NCBI RefSeq assembly: GCF_027622855.1
Contig: NZ_JAPZVR010000003.1
Coordinates: 208,164-272,163, forward strand
Reading direction: 5' to 3'
Length of the DNA stretch: 64,000 nt
Origin: Glycomyces algeriensis
GTDB taxonomy: Bacteria; Actinomycetota; Actinomycetes; Mycobacteriales; Micromonosporaceae
Shown here: piece by piece, positions 8,151 to 16,591 of the stretch
Position numbering within the stretch: the first letter of the stretch is position 1
How the letters are laid out: every line of letters begins with the position of its first letter
The notes under the pieces: model-generated
Seen by the model: the letters and a program-made list of their open reading frames with translations, nothing else
Database searches by the model: none
Told to the model about the DNA's origin: nothing
Made by a program: the position numbers and the translations under genes

Positions 8151-9416
8151 CTAACTGCCCGGGATGCCCTCGTTCGCCAGCGGAACGGGGTTCGGTTCGA
8201 CCGCGGACACGCTGCCCGCGCCGACCTCGTACGTGGTGCCCACGTAGTCCTGGACGCCCTCGTTCACCACGGTGATCCCCACGGACCGGTAGGCCGCGTG
8301 GTCGCCCTCCGCGAAGGAGAGCGGCACGATCCCGTTGCCGACCAGGTCGCCGGATTCGATCGCCGCCACCAGGGACTCGCGGGTCGGGTCGTCCCCGGCC
8401 GCGGCCAGCGCCTCGGCGAACAGGTAGCCGACGCTCATGCCGAACACCGTGTTCCCGGTGAACGGCGCGCCGTCGTTGTACTCGGCGTTGATCTCCTCGA
8501 ACAGCGCCACCCACTCGCCGTCAGGGCTGAACGGCAGGTAGTTGACGCTCACCATGCCCTGCAGGAGCTGGGGGGCGAGGTCCGCGCCGAGGTAGCCCGC
8601 GAGGGTCGGGTAGTCGGCGCCCGAGGACGAGACGTACCACTTCGGGAACCACTCCATCTGCGCGGCGGTGCCCACGGCCATCGCCGTGAAGCCGTTGATG
8701 GTGCCGAGGACGTTCACCTCGCAGCCGGCGGCCATCATCGCGCCCATCTGCGCGGTCAGGTCCTCGGCCGAGGTCGAGTAGACCTGGACGTCGGTGACCG
8801 CGTTGGAGCCCAGGACGGTCTCGACGCCCTCGATGATGCCGTCGCCGTAGTCGTCGTCCTGGCCGAGCACGCAGATCTTCGCGTCGGGCTGCTGATCGAC
8901 GGCGTACTGCGCGAGGGCCGCGCCCTCGGTCACGTAGTCGGCGTTGAACGCGAAGGTGTTCTCGTAGACGTCCGGCTGGTTCCAGGTGAGCGATCCGGAG
9001 GAGACGAACAGGTCGGGGACGCTCTGCTGGTCGAGATAGTCCAGGACCGCCGAGTGGGTCGGCGTGCCGAGCCCGTTGACGATCGCGAAGACCTTCTCCT
9101 CGGTCACCAGTTCGCGCACCGCGGACTGGGTCGCGGACGGGTCGTAGCCGTCGTCCTTGACGAGGTACTCGATCTCGCGGCCGTTGATGCCGCCGTTGGC
9201 GTTCACGTACTCGAAGTAGGCGGCCGTGGCGGCCGAGATGGTCGCGTAGCCGGCCGCGGCCGGGCCCGTCAGCGGTTGGTGGGTGCCGATCGTGACCGTG
9301 TCGTCGGTGACGCCCGGTACGGATTCGTCGCTGTCGGGCGTGCTGCACGCGGCGAGGCCGAGTGCCGCCGCTGCGGCCAGTGCGGCCGCGCTCTTGAAGG
9401 GTTTCTGGGTTCGCAT
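8151..9416 (-). CDS. Branched-chain-type ABC substrate-binding lipoprotein (LivK-like)
   Basis: A 421-residue periplasmic-binding-protein type I. It starts with a basic N-region and hydrophobic stretch ending in the lipobox LAAC, so it is a membrane-anchored lipoprotein. VTIGTHQPLTGPAA, NANGGINGREIEYLVKDDGYDP and VTEEKVFAIVNGLGTPT are typical of the HAAT family. ATG at 9416 is preceded by GAGAGGTGA. It would capture the substrate outside the cell for the LivHMGF translocator. Placement beside acyl-CoA genes suggests a carboxylic acid rather than an amino acid. Confidence 0.9.
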   Translation of the reverse strand: MRTQKPFKSAAALAAAAALGLAACSTPDSDESVPGVTDDTVTIGTHQPLTGPAAAGYATISAATAAYFEYVNANGGINGREIEYLVKDDGYDPSATQSAVRELVTEEKVFAIVNGLGTPTHSAVLDYLDQQSVPDLFVSSGSLTWNQPDVYENTFAFNADYVTEGAALAQYAVDQQPDAKICVLGQDDDYGDGIIEGVETVLGSNAVTDVQVYSTSAEDLTAQMGAMMAAGCEVNVLGTINGFTAMAVGTAAQMEWFPKWYVSSSGADYPTLAGYLGADLAPQLLQGMVSVNYLPFSPDGEWVALFEEINAEYNDGAPFTGNTVFGMSVGYLFAEALAAAGDDPTRESLVAAIESGDLVGNGIVPLSFAEGDHAAYRSVGITVVNEGVQDYVGTTYEVGAGSVSAVEPNPVPLANEGIPGS

Positions 9417-9421
9417 GACGA

Positions 9422-10435
9422 TCACCTCTCTGTGGTCGTGGAAGGGGTTGCGAAGCGGAGGGGCCGGGCGGCGCGGAGCCGGTCGAGCAGGCGGGCGGCG
9501 CCGCCCGGCCAGGCGGTGGTCAAGGCGATGAGACCCGCGCCGAAGAGGAGCAGGGCGAGGTTGCCGTCCAGGCGCCGGCCGAGGTCGTCGGGGGCGAGGG
9601 CCGCGAGTTCGTCGATGAGCCAGGGAAGGACGGTCACGAGGACGGATCCGATGGCCGCGCCTCCGATGCTGCCGAGGCCGCCGATGACGGCGGCGACGAC
9701 GAGCAGGAGCGAGAACGCCAGGCCGTAGCCGCCGGGCGTGACCTGCTGCGTGGCGATCGCCAGGACCGCGCCGCCGAGCCCGGCGGGGACGGCGCTGGCG
9801 ACGAACGCGCCGGTCTTCACCGCGCCCGGGTCCACTGCGGACAGGCGGGAGGCGGTCTCGTCGTCGAGGACCGCCCGCATTCGCAGTCCGGCGCTCCCCG
9901 AGCGCAGGACCACCAGGGGCGTCACGGCGATCGCGGCGACGACGATGGCGAGCCAGGCGTGCCACTGCTCGACCGCGATGAGGGCCGCGAGTGCTTCGGG
10001 CACAGGGAAGAACGGGGCGGGGGCGCCTTGGTCGCCGCCGAGCGGCAGCGTGTTCGCGGCCGCGGGGAGGGCGATGACGAGTGCGAGCGTGAGCCCGGCG
10101 AGGTAGGGGCCGCGCAGCCGGGCCGCGGCCGCGCCGAGGAGCAGCCCGAGGAGTCCCGAGACGACGGCTGCGGCGGCGAGGCCTGCGAGCAGGGCCAGCG
10201 GCCACGGGCCGTCGACGGCCGAGGCTGCGAAGGCGAAGCCGTAGCCGCCCGCGGCCATGAGCACGGCGTGGCCGAGCGAGAGCTGCCCGGTGAGTCCGAC
10301 CAGGACGGTGAGTCCGGCGACGGCGGCGAAGCACGCCGCCGCGAGCGCGAGCTGGTAGTTGCGGAACGGGTCGAGGGCGAACGTCCCGCCGATGGCGAGG
10401 AGCGTGATGAGCAAGGCGCGCAGGAGGGTCTTCAT
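9422..10435 (-). CDS. LivM-like ABC permease
   Basis: A 337-residue integral membrane protein with about eight to nine hydrophobic segments. LTGQLSLGHAVLMAAGGYGFAFAA is the LivM signature and GLGSIGGAAIGSVLVTVLPWL lies near the C-terminus. It forms the membrane channel with LivH. ATG at 10435 overlaps the livH stop (ATGA), and livK starts only five bases after its own stop. These couplings indicate one polycistronic transcript. Confidence 0.9.
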   Translation of the reverse strand: MKTLLRALLITLLAIGGTFALDPFRNYQLALAAACFAAVAGLTVLVGLTGQLSLGHAVLMAAGGYGFAFAASAVDGPWPLALLAGLAAAAVVSGLLGLLLGAAAARLRGPYLAGLTLALVIALPAAANTLPLGGDQGAPAPFFPVPEALAALIAVEQWHAWLAIVVAAIAVTPLVVLRSGSAGLRMRAVLDDETASRLSAVDPGAVKTGAFVASAVPAGLGGAVLAIATQQVTPGGYGLAFSLLLVVAAVIGGLGSIGGAAIGSVLVTVLPWLIDELAALAPDDLGRRLDGNLALLLFGAGLIALTTAWPGGAARLLDRLRAARPLRFATPSTTTER

Positions 10436-11310
10436 GCGGTCCTGGCCTCCTTCGGGGCGAACAGGCCGCCGGGTCGGACGAGCAGGACGAGGGTCATGAG
10501 CGCGAGTACCGCGAGCGGCGCGGCCGAGGCCGAGGCGTACCCGGTGACGAGGCTGACGAGCAGGCCGACGCCGATCCCGGCGACGAGCGCCCCGGCGGGC
10601 GAGTCGAGGCCGCCGATGACCGCGACGGCGAAGGCGTTCACGAAGAGGAGGTCGACGGCGTGCGGGTTGAGCCCGAGTTCGGTGGGCACCAGCAGGAGCG
10701 CGGCGAGTGAGGCGGCGGCGCACGAGAGCGCCCAGCCGAGGGTGATCATGCGCGGCACCCGGACCCCGAGGAGCCGGGCGGTCTCGGGGGCGAACGCGGC
10801 GGCCCGCAGCCGGAGGCCGAGGGAGGAGCGGTTGAACAGGAGCGCGAGGGCGGCCATGACCGCGGCGGCGGCCCCGAGGGTGAACAGGTCGTAAGGCGAG
10901 AGCACGGGGATGCCGCCGATGATGAAGGGCCGCTGCGAGAACGGCGGCTGCATCGGGCGGTGCTCGGGGCCGAACGCGATCGCGAGCCCGGCCTGAAGGA
11001 CCATGACGAGCCCGATCGCGACGATGATGCCCGGCAGGGGCGCGTGCGCGGGGAGGCGGCGCATGAGGCCGCGTTCCACGATCGCGCCGAGGAGGGCGCC
11101 CGCGGCGAGTCCGGTGAGCAGGCCGGCCCAGTAGGAGCCGGTCGCGGCGGTGACGGCGAAGGCCGCGTAGACGGCCGCGACGGCCATGGCGGCCTGCGCG
11201 AAGTTCACGACCCGCGCGGTGCGCCACACGATGACCAGCGACAGCGCGAAGAGCGCGAGCACGGCCCCGCGGGCGAGCCCGGCGGAGAGGAGGAAGACGA
11301 ACCGGTCCAT
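10432..11310 (-). CDS. LivH-like ABC permease
   Basis: A 292-residue membrane protein with VVNFAQAAMAVAAVYAAF (the LivH N-terminal motif) and VIGGLDSPAGALVAGIGVGLL. It partners LivM. The start ATG at 11310 lies in the sequence CTGATGGACCG, which recurs exactly 533 bases upstream at the end of livF. This implies that livH once followed livF directly and that a 533-bp segment was inserted between them. The gene itself looks intact. Confidence 0.88.
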   Translation of the reverse strand: MDRFVFLLSAGLARGAVLALFALSLVIVWRTARVVNFAQAAMAVAAVYAAFAVTAATGSYWAGLLTGLAAGALLGAIVERGLMRRLPAHAPLPGIIVAIGLVMVLQAGLAIAFGPEHRPMQPPFSQRPFIIGGIPVLSPYDLFTLGAAAAVMAALALLFNRSSLGLRLRAAAFAPETARLLGVRVPRMITLGWALSCAAASLAALLLVPTELGLNPHAVDLLFVNAFAVAVIGGLDSPAGALVAGIGVGLLVSLVTGYASASAAPLAVLALMTLVLLVRPGGLFAPKEARTA

Positions 11311-11843
11311 CAGTACGACCCCGATCCGCTTGCGGCTCGGCCTGCACGCATCGGCGTCGGACCCTGGTCGGGGCGGCCGGGTGCGGAGAGGACCGCCGCT
11401 CCGAGCCGGCACGACACGTCCGCGGATCGGTCGTGCGGTGAAGCCCCGGCGCAAGAGATGGACGGGCGCGGCGGCGACGCGGGGCCGCGGCCCAGCGAGG
11501 CGTGCGAGAGGAAGCGCGCCACCGCTTCGAGCTCCGGCGACACGGACGCGCCGCGCGACAGGTCCGCGAATCGGCCATCCGGCGACACCGCGGCGCAGGC
11601 GGAGGAGAGGCGCGGCGGAGAGGCGTGCGACAGGAAGCGCACCACCGCTCCGATCCGCAGCGTCGCGGACGCGCCGCACCAGCACGACACGTTCGCGGAT
11701 CGGCTATGCGGGACCGCGCCGGAGCTCAGGAGGGCGTGCGACGGGAAGTCCGCCGTCGCACGAGGCGCCGTTGCGGTGCCGGAGGCCCGCCGGCGTCGTG
11801 CCCCGGTTCGGCGGGGAGCGGGCAAGGCGAGGAGTCGGTCCAT
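11310..11843 (-). CDS. Open reading frame across a tandem-repeat insertion
   Basis: This 177-codon frame starts with ATG overlapping the livF stop (TGATG) and ends with TGA overlapping the livH start (ATGA), so it keeps translational coupling through the insertion. The predicted protein is rich in Ala, Arg, Ser and Pro, with recurring segments of roughly 40 residues (such as FLSHAS followed by SPHDRSADVS or SPDGRFADLS). It begins MDRLL, like LivH (MDRFV). I recognise no domain. It may be a translated spacer, a degraded duplicate or a chance open frame in GC-rich repeats. Confidence 0.35.
   Translation of the reverse strand: MDRLLALPAPRRTGARRRRASGTATAPRATADFPSHALLSSGAVPHSRSANVSCWCGASATLRIGAVVRFLSHASPPRLSSACAAVSPDGRFADLSRGASVSPELEAVARFLSHASLGRGPASPPRPSISCAGASPHDRSADVSCRLGAAVLSAPGRPDQGPTPMRAGRAASGSGSY
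11381..11765. repeat. Imperfect tandem repeat (about 110-123 bp unit) inside the liv operon
   Basis: Three full units and a partial fourth begin with GTGCG(A/G)(G/C)AG-like sequence at 11381, 11502, 11625 and 11736. Each holds GGAAG(C)-type, CGCGGATCGG or CGCGAATCGG and GCGACAC or ACGACAC blocks in the same order. Unit spacings are 121, 123 and 111 bases. The repeats fill most of the 533-bp segment separating livF from livH, in an operon whose other junctions are tight or overlapping. Confidence 0.7.
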
Positions 11844-12559
11844 CAGAACCCCAGGTAGGCGTGGCGGAGGGCGGGGTCGGCGGCGAGCTCGGCCGCCGGG
11901 CGGTCGGCGACGACCGTGCCGAGGGAGAGCACGACGCCGCGTTGGGCCACCGACAATGCGCCGGTGACGTTCTGCTCGGCGAGGAGCACCGTGAGGCCGG
12001 TGCGCGCCGCGGTCTCGCGGAGCACCCCGAGGAGCTGCGCGGTCGCCTTGGGCGCCAGGCCGAGCGAGGGCTCGTCCAGCAGCAGCACCTCGGGCCGGGC
12101 GAGGAGTGCGCGGGCGAGGGCCAGCATCTGCCGCTCCCCGCCCGAGAGGGTGTGCCCGGCCGCGCGGCGGCGCCGGTCCAGCGGCGGGAACAGGGCGTAC
12201 ATCTCCTCGACGGCGGCCTTGCGGGCCTTCGGCTTGTGGCGCCAGAGGCCGCCGAGGTGGAGGTTCTCGTCCACCGTGAGCTCGACGACGACGCTGCGCC
12301 CTTCGGGGACGAGCGCGAGCCCCGACCGGACCCGGTCCTCAGTCGACAGTGCGGTGAGCTCGCGGCCGCCGAGCCTGATCCGTCCGGTGCGGACGGGTTC
12401 GAGTCCGGCGAGCGCCCGCAGCAGCGTGGTCTTGCCGGCGCCGTTCGCTCCGAGGAGGGCGACGACCGCGCCTTCGGCGATGCCGAGGTCGAGGCCGTCG
12501 ATGACGGGCGCGCCGTCGCCGTACCCGACCGTGAGGCCTTCGCAGGCGAGCGCGCTCAT
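11843..12559 (-). CDS. LivF-like ABC ATPase
   Basis: A 238-residue ATPase. It has Walker A LLGANGAGKTTLL, the signature LSGGERQML, Walker B LLLDEPSLGL and an AEQN segment typical of LivF. It energises the branched-chain-type importer on the cytoplasmic face. ATG at 12559 overlaps the livG stop. Its stop codon overlaps an ATG in the arrangement expected for the original livF-livH junction, now separated by the repeat insertion. Confidence 0.9.
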   Translation of the reverse strand: MSALACEGLTVGYGDGAPVIDGLDLGIAEGAVVALLGANGAGKTTLLRALAGLEPVRTGRIRLGGRELTALSTEDRVRSGLALVPEGRSVVVELTVDENLHLGGLWRHKPKARKAAVEEMYALFPPLDRRRRAAGHTLSGGERQMLALARALLARPEVLLLDEPSLGLAPKATAQLLGVLRETAARTGLTVLLAEQNVTGALSVAQRGVVLSLGTVVADRPAAELAADPALRHAYLGF

Positions 12560-13284
12560 GCGGCGGCCTCCAGTCCGAGGTAGGCGGCCTCGACCGCCGG
12601 GTCGCCCTGCACCGCTTCGGGAGTGCCGGAGGCGATGACCTGACCGAAGTCGAGCACGACGATCCGGTCGGCGACCCGCATGACGAAGTCGACGTGGTGC
12701 TCGACGAGGAGCACGGCGCGGCCGGAGCCGGCCACGCGGCCGACGGTCTCGGCGAGGGCGTCGATGTCGGCGGTGCCCAGGCCGCCCGCGGGCTCGTCGA
12801 GGAGGAGCAGCTTCGGGTCGGCGGCGAGGGCTCGGGCGAGCGCGACGCGCTTGCGCTCGGGGTACGGGAGGGTCCCGGCGGGCCGGGCGGCGAGGTCCGC
12901 GAGCCCGAGCTCCGCGAGGGTGCTGTGCGCCTTGGCGACCGCGTCGGGGACGCGCAAGGCCGTGAGCGGGACGAGCACGTTTTCGAGGACGGTCATGCGC
13001 TCGAACAGGCCGAGGCCCTGGAGGGTCCGGGCGACGCCGGCCTTGAGGAGGCCGGTGGGCCTGGAAGGGGCGGGCCGCCCGCCGATGCGCACGGTCCCCT
13101 TGCGGGGCTTGACGAGTCCGCAGACGGCGTTGAAGACCGTCGTCTTGCCGGCGCCGTTGGGGCCGATGAGCGCGACGGTCTCGCCGTCGCGCACCTCGAA
13201 GGAGACGCCGTCGAGGGCGGTGAGGCCGCCGAAGGCGACCTCGAGGCCGCTCACTGAGAGCCGGGGAGGGGGAGGGGTGTTCAT
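12556..13284 (-). CDS. LivG-like ABC ATPase
   Basis: A 242-residue ATPase with Walker A IGPNGAGKTTVFN, a Walker B LLLDEPAGGL and the VEHHVDFVM segment typical of LivG. The usual LSGG signature is replaced by LPYPERKRVALARAL, a known divergent form in this group (usually PYGxQR). It is the first gene of an eight- or nine-gene operon running to 4285. Its promoter region carries the second TetR-type palindrome, 49 bases before the start codon. Confidence 0.88.
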   Translation of the reverse strand: MNTPPPPRLSVSGLEVAFGGLTALDGVSFEVRDGETVALIGPNGAGKTTVFNAVCGLVKPRKGTVRIGGRPAPSRPTGLLKAGVARTLQGLGLFERMTVLENVLVPLTALRVPDAVAKAHSTLAELGLADLAARPAGTLPYPERKRVALARALAADPKLLLLDEPAGGLGTADIDALAETVGRVAGSGRAVLLVEHHVDFVMRVADRIVVLDFGQVIASGTPEAVQGDPAVEAAYLGLEAAA

Positions 13285-13332
13285 CGTCGTACTCGCACCT
13301 CTTCGTGTCGGAGTGCGTTCACCATACCGCAG

Positions 13333-13352
13333 ATACCGACCGGACGGTATGT
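13333..13352. promoter_or_regulatory. TetR-type operator, copy 2
   Basis: ATACCGACCGGACGGTATGT has outer arms ATACCG and CGGTAT in perfect inverted symmetry. The core differs from the site at 3801 by one base. It lies between livG (start 13284) and the 3' end of the SDR gene at 13401, so it can only serve the liv operon promoter. Confidence 0.75.
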
Positions 13353-13400
13353 GCTGTGGACAGTGAATCCATTTCGATATGTTGCGGGTCTTGCGGCCGG

Positions 13401-14156
13401 TCAGGTGTGGGGGATGCCGGTGGTCATACCGCCGTCGACCACGATCTCGGCGCCGGTGACGTACGCGGAGGCGTCCCCCGCGAGGAACACGAGGGCCCCC
13501 GCGAGATCCGCTGGGGCGCCGGGGCGCCCGAGCGGGATGAGGAGCCGCGCGGGGTCGATGCGGGTGGTCATCTCGGTCTCGATGAAGCCGGGGTGGATCG
13601 AGTTGACGCGGATGCCGTCGCGGCCGAGCTCGACGGCGAGCGACTTCGTGAGGCCCCGGACGCCGAACTTGGTCGCGGTGTAGCCGTGGAGGCGCTCGCT
13701 CCCCCGCAGTCCCTCAACTGAGGACACGTTGACGATCGAACCGCGCCCGGCGGCCTTCATGGCCGGCACGACCGCGCGGCAGCCGAGGAAGGTCCCGGTG
13801 AGGTTCACGGCCAGGACCGTGTTCCACTTCGCGAGGGTGAAGTGCTCGATCGGGGCCGCGTTCGCCATCCCGGCGTTGTTGACGAGCACGTCGACCGCGC
13901 CGAAGCGCTCGAGCGTCTCGGCCACCGCACGGTCCCAGGCCTCCTCGTCGGTGACGTCGAGTTCGCAGAAGGAGGCCCGCCCGGCACCGGGCGCGGCGTC
14001 CGCGCCGAGTTCCTCCGCGAGCGCTTCCCCTTGGTCCGCAAGGATGTCGGTGATCACGACGTGCGCGCCCTCGGCGTGGAGCGCGCGCACGTAGGTCGCG
14101 CCGATGCCGCGCGCGCCGCCCGTGACGATCGCGACGCGCCCCTCGAGCCCGCTCAC
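13401..14156 (-). CDS. SDR-family hydroxyacyl/hydroxysteroid dehydrogenase
   Basis: A 251-residue classical SDR with TGGARGIG, DVLVNNAG, NVSSVEG (Ser) and YTATK (Tyr/Lys). The overall pattern (VAIVTGGARGIGATYVRAL, VTGAEIVVDGGMTTG) resembles 3-alpha/20-beta-hydroxysteroid dehydrogenases and related 3-hydroxyacyl-CoA dehydrogenases. The start is GTG at 14156, overlapping the stop of the upstream oxidoreductase (GTGA) behind a GGGGGAG site. It is the last gene of the SDR-TetR-oxidoreductase-SDR operon. Substrate not determinable. Confidence 0.85.
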   Translation of the reverse strand: MSGLEGRVAIVTGGARGIGATYVRALHAEGAHVVITDILADQGEALAEELGADAAPGAGRASFCELDVTDEEAWDRAVAETLERFGAVDVLVNNAGMANAAPIEHFTLAKWNTVLAVNLTGTFLGCRAVVPAMKAAGRGSIVNVSSVEGLRGSERLHGYTATKFGVRGLTKSLAVELGRDGIRVNSIHPGFIETEMTTRIDPARLLIPLGRPGAPADLAGALVFLAGDASAYVTGAEIVVDGGMTTGIPHT

Positions 14157-15133
14157 TCCCCCACCGCCACGACCAGCCGCCCGGTGGTGGTGCCGTCGGC
14201 GAGCCGCTGGACCGCCGCGGCCGCGTCCTCGAAGGGAACGGTCTCGGACACGACCGGGCGCACCGCGCCCTCGTCGGCGAGCCTGGTCAGCGCGGCGTGC
14301 GCCCCGGCCACGAGGTCCGGCCGCTTGCGCTGGTACAGGGCCCAGTGGAGGCCGAGCACGCTGTAGTTCTTGACCAGGGCGTGGTCCGCGCGCACGGGCG
14401 GGACCTCGCCCGAGGCGAAACCGACCACGACGATGCGGCCCTCGAAGCCGACCACCTTCGTCGAGCCCGCGAACGCCTTGCCGCCCACGGGGTCGAAGAC
14501 GACGTCGACGCCGCCCTCGGCCTTGACCGCGCCGATCCAGTCGTCGCCGCGCAGCAGGACCCGCGCGGCTCCGGAGTCCTCGGCGACCGGAATCTTGGCC
14601 TTGTCGCCGACGATGCCGACCACGTTCGCCCCGGCGGCCGCACCGAGCTGGCACGCGGCCGTGCCTACGCCGCCCGCGGCGGCGTGGACGAGCAGCGTCT
14701 CTCCACTCTGGAGCCGAGCGCGCTGGTGGAGCCCGAACCAGGCGGTCTGGTACGCGATGAGGAAGGCCGCAGCGGCCGCGTCGTCGAGCGACTCGGGAGC
14801 CGGATGCACCGAGAAGGCGGGGACGACCGCGTACTCGGCCATCACGCCGATCGCGGTCGCGACCACCCGCTGCCCCACGGTGACCGCATCGACGCCGGGC
14901 CCGAGCGCGGCGACCTCGCCGCACAGCTCGATGCCGGGCGTGAACGGCAGCGGCGGCCGCTCCTGGTACATGCCGCGGGCCAGCAGCACGTCGGGGAAGT
15001 TCACGGCCACGGCCCGGTTGCGCACCAGGACCTCGCCGGGGCCCGGTTCGGGGACCGGCACCTCCTCGACCGACATGACGTCGGCGGGCTCGCCGTGGGC
15101 GGCGACCCGCCACGCGATCATGGGTTCAGCCAT
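14153..15133 (-). CDS. NADPH:quinone oxidoreductase-like MDR protein
   Basis: A 326-residue zinc-free medium-chain reductase. The N-terminus has PGPGEVLVRNRAVAVNFPDVL, and the nucleotide-binding region has VHAAAGGVGTAACQLGAAAGA (AAxGGVG). The lack of the structural and catalytic zinc Cys residues places it with quinone oxidoreductases and enoyl reductases. It may reduce an unsaturated acyl or quinone intermediate. The ATG overlaps the TetR gene by eight bases and the gene overlaps the following SDR, so all are co-transcribed. Confidence 0.85.
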   Translation of the reverse strand: MAEPMIAWRVAAHGEPADVMSVEEVPVPEPGPGEVLVRNRAVAVNFPDVLLARGMYQERPPLPFTPGIELCGEVAALGPGVDAVTVGQRVVATAIGVMAEYAVVPAFSVHPAPESLDDAAAAAFLIAYQTAWFGLHQRARLQSGETLLVHAAAGGVGTAACQLGAAAGANVVGIVGDKAKIPVAEDSGAARVLLRGDDWIGAVKAEGGVDVVFDPVGGKAFAGSTKVVGFEGRIVVVGFASGEVPPVRADHALVKNYSVLGLHWALYQRKRPDLVAGAHAALTRLADEGAVRPVVSETVPFEDAAAAVQRLADGTTTGRLVVAVGE

Positions 15134-15710
15134 CGGTCCTCCGCAGGCTTCGCAGGAACAGCTCGGTGATCTGGGCGGCCAGTTCGGCCTCGTTCTCGGG
15201 GCCCTCGTGGGAGTACCAGTGGGGCAGGTAGTGGATGTCGGAGAAGAAGTGCGCGATGAGCACCGAGACCGGCACGTCGTCGCGGAACCGCCCCTCCTCC
15301 TGGCCGCGCACGATGAGCTCGGCGAACTTGTCGTGGTACTCGCGCCTGCGGCGCTTCACCTCCGCCTGCCGCTCGGGGGTGAGCATGTGCTGGCTGCGGA
15401 AGAACACCGTGCCCTCGGGCAGGAAGTCGATCGAGGTCACCACCACGTCTTCGCACACCGCCCGCAGGACCGCCTCGGTCTCGCCGCCCTTGGCGGTGAT
15501 CTCGTCGAGGCGTCGCTTCTGGAGCGAGAGCATCCGCTCGTAGATCGCGAAGAGCAGGTCGTCCTTCGACGTGAAGTAGTGGTACATCGCGCCCTTGGTG
15601 ACGCCTGCGGCCTGCACGATCTGCTGGACGCTGGTGTTGGCGTACCCCTGCTCGGCGAACAGTTCCAATGCGGCTCTGAGGACCTCGTCGGCCACGTTCT
15701 TGGTCTTCAT
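15126..15710 (-). CDS. TetR/AcrR-family repressor of the acyl-CoA island (proposed)
   Basis: A 194-residue regulator with a TetR HTH (LRAALELFAEQGYANTSVQQIV, then VTKGAMYHYFTSKDDLL) at residues 8-58 and an all-helical ligand domain. I chose ATG at 15710 because AAGG lies nine bases before it; the upstream ATG at 15719 directly abuts that AAGG. It is the second gene of an operon whose own promoter carries the operator at 16474, consistent with autoregulation. It is the only regulator in the first 16.5 kb, and three matching palindromes lie before the three promoters there. An acyl-CoA ligand is likely but inferred. Confidence 0.85.
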   Translation of the reverse strand: MKTKNVADEVLRAALELFAEQGYANTSVQQIVQAAGVTKGAMYHYFTSKDDLLFAIYERMLSLQKRRLDEITAKGGETEAVLRAVCEDVVVTSIDFLPEGTVFFRSQHMLTPERQAEVKRRRREYHDKFAELIVRGQEEGRFRDDVPVSVLIAHFFSDIHYLPHWYSHEGPENEAELAAQITELFLRSLRRTDG

Positions 15711-15722
15711 GGATCCCATCCT

Positions 15723-16463
15723 TCACCAGGAGCGGCGCGCGCTCGCGCCGCCGTCCACGAGGATCGTCTGCCCGGTGACCCAGGCGGCGTCCTCGGAGAG
15801 CAGGAACGCGGCCGGCCCGGCCACGTCGTCGGGGGCGCCGAGGCGGGCGAGCGGGTACGCGCCCGCGGCCTCCGCCTCGCGGCCCTCGTACAGCGCCTTC
15901 GAGAAGCGGGACTTGATCACCGCGGGCGCCAGCGCGTTCACGCGGACGGCCGGGGCGAGCTCCTCCGCGAGCTGCTCGGTCAGGTTGATCAAGGCGGCCT
16001 TGGAGACCCCGTAGAAGCCGATGCCGGGGCTGGAGGCCGTGCCGGCGATGGAGGCCATGTTGACGACCGCCTTGAGGCGGCCCGCGGCGGCGGCCCGGCG
16101 GGTCCAGCCCAGTGCGGCGATCACGTTGACTTCGAGGATCTTGCGGGCCGCGTCGAGGTCGATGCCGGTGAGGGGCCCGTAGGCGGGGTTGACGCCGGCG
16201 TTGTTGACGAGGTGGTCGAGGCCGCCGAAGCGCTCGGCGGCGTGCGCGACCGCTGCGGCCTGGTGGTCGGGGTCGTCGGCCTTGCCGGCGACGCCCGAGG
16301 CGCGTTCCTCGCCGAGTTCGGCGACCGCGGCTTTCAGCGCGTCCTCGTCCCGGCCGGTGATGACCACCGATGCGCCTTCGCTGACGAGCCGGTGGGCGAT
16401 GGCGAGGCCGATGCCCCTGCTCGCCCCGGTGATCAGGGCGACGCTGCCCTCGAACCTCTGCAT
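15723..16463 (-). CDS. SDR-family oxidoreductase
   Basis: A 246-residue classical SDR with TGASRGIG, LVNNAGVNP, NMASIAG (Ser) and YGVSK (Tyr/Lys), ending VTGQTILVDGG. ATG at 16463 is preceded by GGAG at a six-base spacing; an in-frame TTG at 16475 lies inside the operator and is less likely. It is the first gene of the four-gene operon with the TetR repressor. Its operator ends only about ten bases from the start codon, so a bound repressor would also cover the ribosome binding site in the DNA. Confidence 0.85.
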   Translation of the reverse strand: MQRFEGSVALITGASRGIGLAIAHRLVSEGASVVITGRDEDALKAAVAELGEERASGVAGKADDPDHQAAAVAHAAERFGGLDHLVNNAGVNPAYGPLTGIDLDAARKILEVNVIAALGWTRRAAAAGRLKAVVNMASIAGTASSPGIGFYGVSKAALINLTEQLAEELAPAVRVNALAPAVIKSRFSKALYEGREAEAAGAYPLARLGAPDDVAGPAAFLLSEDAAWVTGQTILVDGGASARRSW

Positions 16464-16473
16464 GCACGACTCC

Positions 16474-16493
16474 AAACCGTCTGGTCGGTATGT
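16474..16493. promoter_or_regulatory. TetR-type operator, copy 3
   Basis: AAACCGTCTGGTCGGTATGT matches the sites at 3799 and 13333 at most positions, including the outer AAACCG and the CGGTATGT end. It lies immediately upstream of the SDR-TetR-oxidoreductase-SDR operon, which suggests autoregulation. Confidence 0.7.
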
Positions 16494-16591
16494 GGAGACC
16501 CTACCATCGCGGACGCCCCGCGCAAAGACTCCGCCGGGAGCGGATCAACGCGCACGGTCAGCGGCCCCGAAATCCGGCCGGATTCGCGGGG

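Noticed and set aside
8151..16463. Reading the liv genes as an amino-acid importer
   Set aside because: The proteins are HAAT-type, but the operon continues into APH, acyl-CoA dehydrogenase and acyl-CoA ligase genes and shares an operator with beta-oxidation genes, so an organic acid is the better guess.
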